13,256 nt of DNA from Chryseobacterium sp. (GTDB lineage Bacteria > Bacteroidota > Bacteroidia > Flavobacteriales > Weeksellaceae), in assembly GCA_003248755.1 (NCBI GenBank), contig QFQW01000096.1, positions 1 through 13,256 of the forward strand, written 5' to 3'. The notes under the pieces were generated by a model. The model had not been told where the DNA came from and ran no database searches. It worked only from the letters and a program-made list of their open reading frames with translations. A program made the position numbers and the translations under genes. Each line of letters starts with the position of its first letter. Position 1 is the stretch's first letter. This document shows positions 7,584-13,256 of this stretch, piece by piece.

Positions 7584-7767
7584 AAAGAGATTCGTATCAC
7601 TTATCGGAGCTTTTACAGGAGGAGTTGCAGGATATCTGTATTATTACTTTATCGGCTGCAGTACAGGAAACTGTGCAATCACTTCCCGTCCTTTCAATAG
7701 TATCATTTATGGAGCAATAATGGGTTATCTGCTTGTATCGGCTTTTGGAAAAGATAAAAAGTATTAA
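7567..7767 (+). CDS. DUF6132-like small membrane protein
   Basis: A 66-residue protein with two predicted membrane helices (about 9-29 and 46-61). The loop between them has the Cys-containing signature G30-C31-STGN-C36-A-IT followed by SRPF, which I recognise as the pattern of the Bacteroidota DUF6132 family. No biochemical function is known to me for that family. It starts at the ATG at 7567, inside the last codons of the PII-like gene in a different frame, so translational coupling is likely. Its position among sulfur- and thiol-related genes, together with the two conserved Cys, makes a redox or sulfur link possible, but this is a guess. Confidence 0.85.
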   Translation: MKILSKKRFVSLIGAFTGGVAGYLYYYFIGCSTGNCAITSRPFNSIIYGAIMGYLLVSAFGKDKKY

Positions 7768-7796
7768 TTGATTAATTAAAAAAACAACATAATAGT

Positions 7797-8003
7797 ATGC
7801 AAACAAGAATAGTACACGCAATAGCAGGAACCATTATTTTAGTAAGTTTATTATTAGGAATTTATGTCAATCAGAATTGGTTTTGGCTTACAGGATTTGT
7901 AGGAGTCAATATGTGGATTCATGCGCTTACCAACTGGTGCCTGATGTATATGATTCTCAATAAGCTCGGCGTTAAAAAAGACGGCGGAAGTTGTTCCGTG
8001 TAA
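7797..8003 (+). CDS. DUF2892 (YgaP-type) small membrane protein
   Basis: A 68-residue protein with two membrane helices (about 6-24 and 29-52), the RIVHAIAGTIILVSLLLG opening and the NWC-LMYMILNKLGVKK ending of the DUF2892 family. In E. coli YgaP the same domain anchors a rhodanese to the inner membrane. Here it stands alone, as the last gene of the efflux operon, while a single-domain rhodanese is made from the co-regulated unit at 480. W47-C48 lies at the usual family Cys position, and an additional C66 lies in the tail GGSCSV. It may dock the rhodanese or handle sulfur at the membrane. That is inference. A terminator follows immediately. Confidence 0.85.
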   Translation: MQTRIVHAIAGTIILVSLLLGIYVNQNWFWLTGFVGVNMWIHALTNWCLMYMILNKLGVKKDGGSCSV

Positions 8004-8020
8004 ATTTTTTTTGACATTGT

Positions 8021-8055
8021 AACCCTTTCATTATCTTAGTGAAAGGGTTTATTTT
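8021..8055 (+). terminator. Terminator of the RND efflux operon
   Basis: A perfect 10-bp stem, AACCCTTTCA (8021-8030) with TGAAAGGGTT (8040-8049), encloses a 9-base loop and is followed by a T-rich tail (TATTTTATT). It lies 18 bases after the DUF2892 stop. Confidence 0.9.
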
Positions 8056-8064
8056 ATTGTTTCA

Positions 8065-8352
8065 ATTTATATAAATATCTTCTTTAAGAGCAAAAATGGG
8101 ATTTGGTTTTCCGGTTTGAGAACAGTTCTTACAGTTTGGATACTTTTTCTGATTGCCGGTTTCAACAATACGGCGTTTTATCTGTCTACTCACGATTTGC
8201 AGAGTTCACTCACAATTAATAATTCCTCTTCAAGTGAATTTGCCTTGAAAACAATCAGCTATGTTTCATTACTGGTATCATTTATTGTGGCATATATAGC
8301 TTTGGTATGGAAGAAAATGGATTCTAAAGAAATATCTTTTGAAGAGTTTTAG
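8065..8352 (+). pseudogene. cydB: cydB 3' remnant (cytochrome bd oxidase subunit II, C-terminal ~95 residues)
   Basis: An uninterrupted frame reads YINIFFKSKNGIWFSGL at its start, then IAGFNNTAFYLSTHDLQ and SLTINNSSSSEFALKT, a membrane helix (about 8260-8310) and the end KMDSKEISFEEF. This is the C-terminal part of Bacteroidota CydB as I know it: the GIWFSG, FNNT-FYPS, DLQSSLTI, SSSSxxTLK and YVSLxVxFxxAYI stretches. A full CydB is roughly 340-380 residues, so about three quarters is missing. No ATG start exists in frame (only a TTG at 8116) and no cydA is near. The frame enters directly from the terminator of the preceding operon. The family's usual Pro in FYPS is Leu here. Best explained as a deletion or rearrangement scar. 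The left boundary is approximate. Confidence 0.75.
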
Positions 8353-8577
8353 GATTCAGAAAATCATATTTACTAATTTTAAAAAAAATTACAAATTACC
8401 TGATGGCATCTCATATCCGTGAAGACAGAAATGCACTGGATTTTTCCAGTTAGACATTAAAAAAAACGTCTGTTTTTATACTATTACAGGTTGCAATTTT
8501 TTTTCTTTTTTTGAAGTCCGATTTTTAATTTATAAAACTATTATTCTAAAATATTGTGACCATTACACAAATTGAAT
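8353..8577. other. AT-rich intergenic stretch with no supported gene
   Basis: No convincing coding frame, tRNA or known RNA is seen on either strand. It contains a perfect small hairpin ACTGGA-TTTT-TCCAGT (8435-8450), T-rich runs near 8495-8515 and an imperfect palindrome TTGTG-N7-CACAA (8554-8570). A 16-codon frame from the ATG at 8403 is too short to support as a gene. Confidence 0.6.
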
Positions 8578-8603
8578 AAGTCCGCCATTGGCGGACTTTT
8601 TTT
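8578..8603 (+). terminator. Strong hairpin terminator in the gap before the ABC operon
   Basis: The perfect 9-bp stem AAGTCCGCC (8578-8586) and GGCGGACTT (8590-8598), loop ATT, is followed by TTTTT. The stem is self-complementary with A-rich sequence on the left, so it could act in both directions. The only coding sequence upstream of it is the cydB remnant, so it may be the original cydB-side terminator or end an unrecognised short RNA. Confidence 0.88.
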
Positions 8604-8623
8604 GAGCAATAAATTTTAAACTG

Positions 8624-8660
8624 TACAGATGTTCAGTTCATTTCTACAAATGTTCATTTC
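8624..8660 (+). promoter_or_regulatory. Direct-repeat operator upstream of the ABC export operon
   Basis: TACAGATGTTCAGTTC (8624-8639) and TACAAATGTTCATTTC (8645-8660) match at 14 of 16 positions with a 21-base period, i.e. two helical turns on the same DNA face. They end 36 bases before the TAnnTTTG box at 8697. Tandem sites with this period are typical of AraC-family and LytTR-type regulators. The regulator is not in the window. Confidence 0.6.
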
Positions 8661-8696
8661 GCTGACATATTTAAATATTCTGTACGGATAGGAAGA

Positions 8697-8704
8697 TAAT
8701 TTTG
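8697..8704 (+). promoter_or_regulatory. -7 promoter element of the ABC export operon
   Basis: TAATTTTG matches TAnnTTTG and lies 34 bases before the ATG of the DUF2147-like gene. No clear -33 TTG is present at the usual distance, consistent with activation through the direct repeats upstream. Confidence 0.6.
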
Positions 8705-8738
8705 TGACCAGGAAATCAATAAAAATAATCTTAAGAAT

Positions 8739-9119
8739 ATGAAAAAACTTTTAAAAACAAAGTTCATTTTCCCATTAGCATTCTTATTAATTGGTATCAA
8801 TATGCAAGCACAGAATTCTCCGGACAAAATTCTTGGAAAATGGACCAACGAGGATAAAACAAGAGTTATAGAATTTGTTAAAAACGGAACTTCCTATGAT
8901 GCTGTTATCCGAAAATCAGAAGACAAAAGTGTCATTGGTAAAAGACAGATTACCGGCCTAAAATACAAACGCGAGGGCAATTACACCAATGGAACAGTTC
9001 ACATCATAAAGAAAGGAAAAACAGCTTCCTGTTCCGCACAGATTACCAAAGACAACCAGTTAACTATCAAGGCATCGTACGGAATGATGTCAAAAACGCA
9101 GGTCTGGACCAGATTGTAA
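8739..9119 (+). CDS. Secreted DUF2147-like protein
   Basis: A 126-residue protein with a signal peptide (MKKLLKTKFIFPLAFLLIGINMQAQN, cleavage near residue 24-25), so it acts outside the cytoplasm. The mature part begins SPDKILGKWTNEDKTRVIEF and ends SKTQVWTRL. These are the opening G-x-W and closing QxWTR features of the DUF2147 family of small beta-rich periplasmic proteins. No enzymatic activity is known to me for that family. One Cys (near residue 104, TASCSAQI) is present. It is the first gene after the promoter at 8697 and ends 4 bases before the TolC-type gene, so it belongs to the export operon. It may assist the exporter, bind its substrate in the periplasm or be a co-expressed envelope stress protein. 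Confidence 0.82.
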   Translation: MKKLLKTKFIFPLAFLLIGINMQAQNSPDKILGKWTNEDKTRVIEFVKNGTSYDAVIRKSEDKSVIGKRQITGLKYKREGNYTNGTVHIIKKGKTASCSAQITKDNQLTIKASYGMMSKTQVWTRL

Positions 9120-9123
9120 ATCA

Positions 9124-10440
9124 ATGAAAAAAAATTTTTTATTAATATCTGTTATGCTGTGTTGCCTTTCTGTCAAGAGTCAGATTGTATTTGGCTCTTT
9201 TCAGGAAGTGCTGGACTATGCAGACAAAAACAGTGCATCCATACGCATTCCGAAAGCGCAACAGGAAATCAACAGCATAGAGCAAAAACAGGCAAAATCT
9301 TTTCTTTATCCTTCTATTAATGCCTCGGCAGGATTTAATGATAATATTACTTTGCAGCCTACATTGGTTCCCGGAAAACTATTTAATCCCAATGCTCCGG
9401 AAGGTAGCTTTCAGGAAATGACATTCGGAAAACAGTACGTTTATACAACATCTTTGCAGGCCCAGTGGAATGTGCTCGACTTCCAGAAAATCTTTGCCAT
9501 TAAGACCTCAAAATTGCGTTCAGAGGCGGGAAAACTTGATACGGAAGTCAATCGGTTCAATACTTACAATCAGCTGGCTTCTTTATATTATTCCATTTCG
9601 CTTGCCCAGAAATCACTGGAAATTGATAAGGAAAATCTGAAAACCACCGGGGTAATGCTGGACAATGCTTTGGAAAAATACCAAAAAGGTATCATCAGCG
9701 AGTCAGACCTTAACCGGGTTTCCATACAGAATATTCAAAACAAAAGAAAAATTGAAGACACAGAGAACAATATGGCGCAGCTGTACCGACAGATGCAAAG
9801 CGTTCTCAGCCTCCGCGAAGAAATTCAGATATCTGATACTGGAATTATTGAGGATTCTGTTTTTGCTTCTGATTTTCAATCTGTTCATCCGGAAGTCCTT
9901 TTTCAGGAAAAGCAGATCGATATTTCAAAGTCGCTTGTAAAGCAAAATGAAGCATTGCGTTATCCTACGCTGGGGTTTGTTTACCAATACAATTATAACT
10001 GGGTGACAGATCGCCTCACTGATTTTTCAAATGCTAATACGCTTCCTCAGCAGTTTTTGGGGATCAAGCTTAATGTGCCTGTTTTCAGTGGATTTTCTAT
10101 CAATCAAAAAATCAAAGAATCAAAGGCGGAATTGAAAATACAGCAGCTGCAATTGGAAAATATCAGAATTGTAAAGGATAAAGAAGATGAGATCCTCAAT
10201 CTCCAATACGACCAGACCAAAACGAATCTTGAACGGAATACCCAAATATTATCATTACAGGAAAAAAATGACACCCACACTCAAAACAAATACGAAAGCG
10301 GGATCATCAGTCTGGACGAACGCCTTGATCGGTATTCTGATCTTCTTTCCGCCCAGTACAATTATTTGCAGAGCCTTGCTGACTTTTCCCTGGCAAAATA
10401 TAAGATTTACATACGGAAGATAGATTTTCAAAAACCATAA
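9124..10440 (+). CDS. TolC-family outer membrane protein (ABC export system)
   Basis: A 438-residue outer-membrane factor with a signal peptide ending about VKS-Q (residue 19). Two OEP repeats follow: QEVLDYADKNSASIRIPKAQ opens the first helix, SFLYPSINASAGFND is a strand segment, and RYPTLGFVYQYNYNW with LGIKLNVPVFSGF is the equivalent in the second repeat. Length and layout are normal. It starts 4 bases after the DUF2147-like gene and ends 8 bases before the adaptor, so it is co-transcribed. It should provide the outer-membrane conduit for the adaptor and ABC permease that follow. It is only a distant paralogue of the TolC-type protein at 1370, so the two export systems each have their own channel. 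Confidence 0.93.
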   Translation: MKKNFLLISVMLCCLSVKSQIVFGSFQEVLDYADKNSASIRIPKAQQEINSIEQKQAKSFLYPSINASAGFNDNITLQPTLVPGKLFNPNAPEGSFQEMTFGKQYVYTTSLQAQWNVLDFQKIFAIKTSKLRSEAGKLDTEVNRFNTYNQLASLYYSISLAQKSLEIDKENLKTTGVMLDNALEKYQKGIISESDLNRVSIQNIQNKRKIEDTENNMAQLYRQMQSVLSLREEIQISDTGIIEDSVFASDFQSVHPEVLFQEKQIDISKSLVKQNEALRYPTLGFVYQYNYNWVTDRLTDFSNANTLPQQFLGIKLNVPVFSGFSINQKIKESKAELKIQQLQLENIRIVKDKEDEILNLQYDQTKTNLERNTQILSLQEKNDTHTQNKYESGIISLDERLDRYSDLLSAQYNYLQSLADFSLAKYKIYIRKIDFQKP

Positions 10441-10448
10441 TTCACAAT

Positions 10449-11540
10449 ATGAAAAATACAATCATAAGATCGGCTCTTTTTCTATTTGCCGGGATGCTCA
10501 TTTCCTGTAGTAAAACAGAAAAAACAACGGCCGTAAGAAAAAATATAGAAGATGCCGTGTTTGCAAGCGGATATGTAGAGAAAGATGAAGAATACCTTAT
10601 CTCGGCAAAAATCAGCGGGAATATAATTAATATTCCTGTGTCGGAAGGTGACCAGGTTTCAAAAAACAGTTTGATCGCCACCATTGAAAATACCATACAG
10701 ACAGAACAGTTGAAAGATGCTGAAGCCGTCTATTCCCAGTCAAGAACAAATACTTCAGGCAGTTCTCCGCAATTGCTCCAGATCCGGTCACAGATGGATC
10801 AGGCGCAGCATCAGATGGATCAGGACAGGATCAATTTCCAGCGTTACAAAGAACTCAGGGTAAAAAATTCTGTTTCCCAATTGGATTTTGAAAAAGCACA
10901 GCTACAGTATCAATCTTCCCAAAACTCCTTGATTTCGCTTCAAAAGAATTATCAGGATGCAAAAAATACGCTTGAGCTTGCCGAGAAGAGAAGCGCCATA
11001 CAAGTCGATCAGCAAAATGATGTTTTGAAGGATTATAGCATCCGTTCCCCCGGAAAAGGAGAGGTTTTGAATGTTTACAAGAAGAGCGGTGAGCTTGTAA
11101 AGCAAGGAGAGAACATCGTAAAGATAGGAAACGGCAATTTCAAGCTGAGGCTCTATGTTTCGGAAGATGATATCGCTAAGATCAGAACAGGACAAAAAGT
11201 GGCTATCCGTCTCAACACTTACCCCAATGATACTTTTCCCGCAACCATCGCTAAAATTCTCCCGGCTTTTGATGAGACGGAACAGTCCTATATCGTTGAA
11301 GCAAAATTTGATAAACTACCGAAAGCTGTTTTTTCGGGTACACAACTTCAGGCTAATATAGAAACTGCGAAAAGGAAAAATATGCTGGTCATACCGACAT
11401 CATACATTAGCAAAGGTAAGTTTGTGATATTAGAGAACAGTGAACAAAGACGGATCACTACAGGTTCAAAAGACAGTGAATGGACAGAGATCCTAAGCGG
11501 AATTTCCGAAAAAGATGTTTTGATCAAACCTAAAAATTGA
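10449..11540 (+). CDS. HlyD/MacA-like membrane fusion protein, lipoprotein (ABC export system)
   Basis: A 363-residue periplasmic adaptor. The signal peptide ends in lipobox LISC with the lipidated Cys at 20. Next come the first lipoyl half (ISAKISGNIINIPVSEGDQV, about 51-70), a long coiled-coil hairpin (about 85-190, Gln-rich, with RINFQRYKELRVKNSVSQLD at the tip region), the second lipoyl half (IRSPGKGEVLNVYKKSGELV), the beta-barrel (LRLYVSEDDIAKIRTGQKVA) and a C-terminal domain. The order adaptor, permease, ATPase as separate genes resembles the DevBCA-type arrangement rather than fused MacB. Its TGA stop is followed closely by the permease start. Confidence 0.92.
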   Translation: MKNTIIRSALFLFAGMLISCSKTEKTTAVRKNIEDAVFASGYVEKDEEYLISAKISGNIINIPVSEGDQVSKNSLIATIENTIQTEQLKDAEAVYSQSRTNTSGSSPQLLQIRSQMDQAQHQMDQDRINFQRYKELRVKNSVSQLDFEKAQLQYQSSQNSLISLQKNYQDAKNTLELAEKRSAIQVDQQNDVLKDYSIRSPGKGEVLNVYKKSGELVKQGENIVKIGNGNFKLRLYVSEDDIAKIRTGQKVAIRLNTYPNDTFPATIAKILPAFDETEQSYIVEAKFDKLPKAVFSGTQLQANIETAKRKNMLVIPTSYISKGKFVILENSEQRRITTGSKDSEWTEILSGISEKDVLIKPKN

Positions 11541-11545
11541 CTGTG

Positions 11546-12784
11546 ATGAATACAAACAGAAAAATATCCTGGGTACATCTGTCATCTAAGGTTAAGCAGC
11601 TCCTTGTTGCCGTTTTAAGCGTGACATTCGGGATATCGATGTACATTTTTATGAACAGCTTTATGTCAGGCGTCAATAGTGCGCAGACACAAATAACATT
11701 CACCTCGATGGCACATATCAGGATCTATAATGATCTCCCGACGGATGTCCATAATATCCTGAAACCTATTAAAAAAGACGATGGAATTGTTATTGTGAAT
11801 AATGCCAGAAATATCCGCTATACGGAAGGCATCAAAAATACAGAGCCTATCCTAGAATCTGTTGCCGGATTAGATGATATAGCTGCGGTAACGGAACAGC
11901 TCAATGAGAATATTTTCATCAGGAACGGGGTTACAAAGATCAATGCATCCTTATCCGGAGTAGATGTTGCAAACGAGGATCAATTATTCCATACATCAGA
12001 TTATATGCAGCAGGGCAGTTTTTCTGACCTTGAAAAGCGTTCGGACGGAATTATCCTGGGATTCAAATTGGCACAGAATCTTGGCGTTGGGATGGATGAC
12101 AATATCACAGTGCTGACCTCTGATGGTATCACCAGGATTTTTAAGATCATCGGAACTGTTGAAACCGGATCTGCCAGTGTGGATAAAACCAGAGCGATTA
12201 TTTCCATTCGTGCGGCAAGGCAGCTTTTTTCAAAGAATAGCAGCTATGCAACGGATATTCTCATTAATATCAATGATTATAACAGATCCAAAGAGACCGC
12301 AAAAAAAATAGCTGCGATGACCGATTACAAAGTTGAGGCATGGCAGGATGGCAATGCGCAGCTGGATTCAGCCAATGTTCTCCGCAATATTCTTGCAGTA
12401 GCTGTTTCCTGCACAATTCTTATTGTGGCAGGCTTTGGAATCTATAATATTATGAATATGACGGTCAATGAGAAGATCAAAGAAATAGCCATTTTGAAGG
12501 CAATGGGCTTCAACAGAGGTGATATTGTCGAGATCTTTCTTACTCAATCCGTTATTATCGGTCTTATCGGTGGGTTTACAGGTCTTATTTTCGGCTATAT
12601 TGTTTCCAGAATCGTGGATCAGATTCCGTTCAAAATCGGTTCTTTCACAACCCTGCCGATAGACTATAGTCCAACAGATTACGTCCTGGCATTTCTGTTT
12701 GGACTTCTGATAACCGCTATTGCCGGATATCTGCCCGCAAGAAATGCATCTAAGATAGATCCTGTAGCAATTTTGAGAGGATGA
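11546..12784 (+). CDS. FtsX/MacB-type ABC transporter permease
   Basis: A 412-residue permease of the LolC/MacB/FtsX superfamily. It has one N-terminal membrane helix (about 19-39), a large periplasmic domain (about 45-275) and three C-terminal helices (about 279-306, 331-354 and 379-400). The hallmark cytoplasmic segment NEKIKEIAILKAMGF follows TM2 and the end reads PARNASKIDPVAILRG. No ATPase domain is fused, so it needs a separate ATP-binding subunit, probably the gene beginning at 13226. The ATG at 11546 is preferred. A TTG at 11537, overlapping the adaptor's stop, and a GTG at 11543 are possible but weaker. This class uses ATP to drive periplasm-side pumping of peptides, lipids or drugs. 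The substrate cannot be determined here. Confidence 0.92.
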   Translation: MNTNRKISWVHLSSKVKQLLVAVLSVTFGISMYIFMNSFMSGVNSAQTQITFTSMAHIRIYNDLPTDVHNILKPIKKDDGIVIVNNARNIRYTEGIKNTEPILESVAGLDDIAAVTEQLNENIFIRNGVTKINASLSGVDVANEDQLFHTSDYMQQGSFSDLEKRSDGIILGFKLAQNLGVGMDDNITVLTSDGITRIFKIIGTVETGSASVDKTRAIISIRAARQLFSKNSSYATDILININDYNRSKETAKKIAAMTDYKVEAWQDGNAQLDSANVLRNILAVAVSCTILIVAGFGIYNIMNMTVNEKIKEIAILKAMGFNRGDIVEIFLTQSVIIGLIGGFTGLIFGYIVSRIVDQIPFKIGSFTTLPIDYSPTDYVLAFLFGLLITAIAGYLPARNASKIDPVAILRG

Positions 12785-12969
12785 TGAAAAAAGACGATCG
12801 TAGAAATAATGAAAACGGCGGTTTAGTTTACATCAAACTATTTGTGACCGTATTGATGTTGATTTTCTATGCGGAACTATGCCGGGAATATTGGTCATAT
12901 TACAACTACTGCAATACATATCCACAGGAAGAGCCGTGTTGCTACTATTGCTATATTTTTTGTAATTGA
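12781..12969 (+). CDS. Small membrane protein with Cys/Tyr-rich tail (unrecognised)
   Basis: A 62-residue protein that I do not recognise. The start ATGA (12781-12784) overlaps the permease stop, a classic coupled start, although a second ATG follows at 12784. The N-terminus is charged (KKDDRRNNENGG), then one membrane helix (about 15-33). The 29-residue tail holds six Cys (34, 44, 53, 54, 57, 61) and many Tyr, ending CCYYCYIFCN. By the positive-inside rule the tail would face the periplasm, where the Cys could form disulfides or bind metal. A Gly-Gly at 13-14 is present but without the leader pattern of double-glycine peptides. Lying between permease and presumed ATPase genes, it may be a transporter accessory or an exported peptide. 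Function unknown. Confidence 0.68.
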   Translation: MMKKDDRRNNENGGLVYIKLFVTVLMLIFYAELCREYWSYYNYCNTYPQEEPCCYYCYIFCN

Positions 12970-12975
12970 TTCAAA

Positions 12976-13206
12976 ATGAAGTTTTGCCGGTTGATCAAAT
13001 CAACAATGATTTTTATGAGTCCAAGAAATTTCAGGAACTTCAAAAAAAAGCCGTCTAGAAATAGCAAAAGGATTAGGGATAATATTGCTGAAAGTACTAT
13101 TGAAGCTCTACTTATGGTCATTAAGCTACTGATACTATTTATTGTTATTACTATCATCGAGATGTTGGCTATTACATTTTTTTTATGGATGAAAAATCCA
13201 AAATGA
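12976..13206 (+). CDS. Small basic membrane protein (unrecognised)
   Basis: A 76-residue protein I do not recognise, starting 6 bases after the previous stop. A very basic first half (RNFRNFKKKPSRNSKRIR within residues 18-35) precedes one long hydrophobic helix (about 44-70) and a short tail WMKNPK. An N-in, C-out single-span topology is likely. Alternative starts are ATG 13006 and ATG 13015 (MSPRNF...), the latter giving 63 residues and removing an odd hydrophobic N-terminus, so the true start is uncertain. It ends 19 bases before the presumed ATPase gene. It may be a small subunit or regulator of the ABC system. There is some chance it is a spurious frame, since AT-rich DNA readily codes such helices. 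Confidence 0.55.
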   Translation: MKFCRLIKSTMIFMSPRNFRNFKKKPSRNSKRIRDNIAESTIEALLMVIKLLILFIVITIIEMLAITFFLWMKNPK

Positions 13207-13225
13207 CATATTAATTCTTATAATT

Positions 13226-13256
13226 ATGAAAGCATTATCAGTTGATCACGTCAATA
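13226..13256 (+). CDS. Start of probable ABC transporter ATP-binding protein (3' end outside window)
   Basis: Only ten codons are visible (MKALSVDHVN) before the window ends. The opening is the kind seen in LolD/MacB-type ATP-binding subunits, whose first strand precedes the Walker A motif by about 40 residues, but no motif is visible. The assignment rests mainly on context: the permease at 11546 has no fused ATPase and needs one. Confidence 0.5.
   Translation, partial: MKALSVDHVN

Noticed and set aside
8018..8033. TGTAACCCTTTCATTA as a third copy of the Crp-like operator
   Set aside because: The left half is similar, but the TCACT half is missing, the spacing is off and the bases are part of a perfect terminator stem.
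8554..8570. TTGTG-N7-CACAA as another Crp/Fnr site
   Set aside because: The half-site spacing is one base shorter than in the Crp pattern, and it lies just before a terminator with no promoter box following it.
9665..9940. Overlapping + strand frame inside the second TolC-type gene
   Set aside because: It is out of frame within a complete, well-matched outer-membrane factor and has no domain features, so it is a shadow frame.
12781..12969. Double-glycine leader bacteriocin precursor
   Set aside because: Gly-Gly is present at residues 13-14, but the usual LSxxEL-type leader is absent, a membrane helix follows directly, and no C39 peptidase transporter is visible. Kept only as an unlikely alternative.
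12951..13157. Minus-strand 68-codon frame opposite the small basic ORF
   Set aside because: It is antisense to a better placed + strand frame in an operon that runs entirely on the + strand, and no family features are seen.
1..13256. CRISPR arrays, tRNA or rRNA genes, IS elements, phage genes
   Set aside because: No regularly spaced repeats, cloverleaf or rRNA-like sequence, transposase motifs or structural phage genes were found on reading. The only repeats are the REP-like hairpins and the promoter direct repeat.

Overview
The window looks like a chromosomal segment of a Flavobacteriia-type bacterium (Bacteroidota, Chryseobacterium/Elizabethkingia-like). Supporting signs are the low GC content, A-rich translation starts without clear Shine-Dalgarno sequences, TAnnTTTG promoter elements, and small families that are typical of the phylum (DUF6132, short rhodanese, lipoprotein membrane fusion proteins). 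Every gene I can support lies on the + strand. No rRNA, tRNA, IS element or CRISPR array was found.

Region 1 (1-8055) appears to be one regulatory neighbourhood. It opens with the C-terminal part of a Crp/Fnr-family regulator (1-414). A short unit encoding a single-domain rhodanese and an OsmC/Ohr-family thiol protein follows (480-1231) and ends at a hairpin terminator. A longer operon comes next (1370-8003): TolC-type outer-membrane factor, lipoprotein membrane fusion protein, RND permease, a small protein that reads like a PII-fold protein, a DUF6132 membrane protein and a DUF2892 (YgaP-type) membrane protein. A perfect hairpin terminator closes it. The two promoters each carry an almost identical 17-base, Crp-like site (TGTAA-N6-TCACT) at exactly the same distance from their TAnnTTTG box. 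The site therefore probably binds the adjacent regulator and fires both units together. Inference: a stress-responsive sulfur/thiol detoxification and efflux island. The substrate of the pump is unknown.

Three gaps inside the long operon carry hairpin-forming intergenic repeats. Two are copies of one ~70-76 bp REP-like family and one is a different small hairpin.

Region 2 (8056-8738) is a junction. It holds an in-frame but 5'-truncated fragment of cytochrome bd oxidase subunit II (cydB). About 390 bases without a gene follow, with another strong terminator and then a promoter region bearing a 16-base direct repeat with a 21-base period.

Region 3 (8739-13256 and beyond) is a second export operon: a secreted DUF2147-like protein, a second TolC-type factor, a lipoprotein membrane fusion protein, an FtsX/MacB-type ABC permease, two small unrecognised membrane proteins (one with a Cys/Tyr-rich tail), and the first ten codons of what is probably the cognate ABC ATPase. 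The small ORFs between permease and ATPase are the least explained coding content here and the best candidates for something undescribed.
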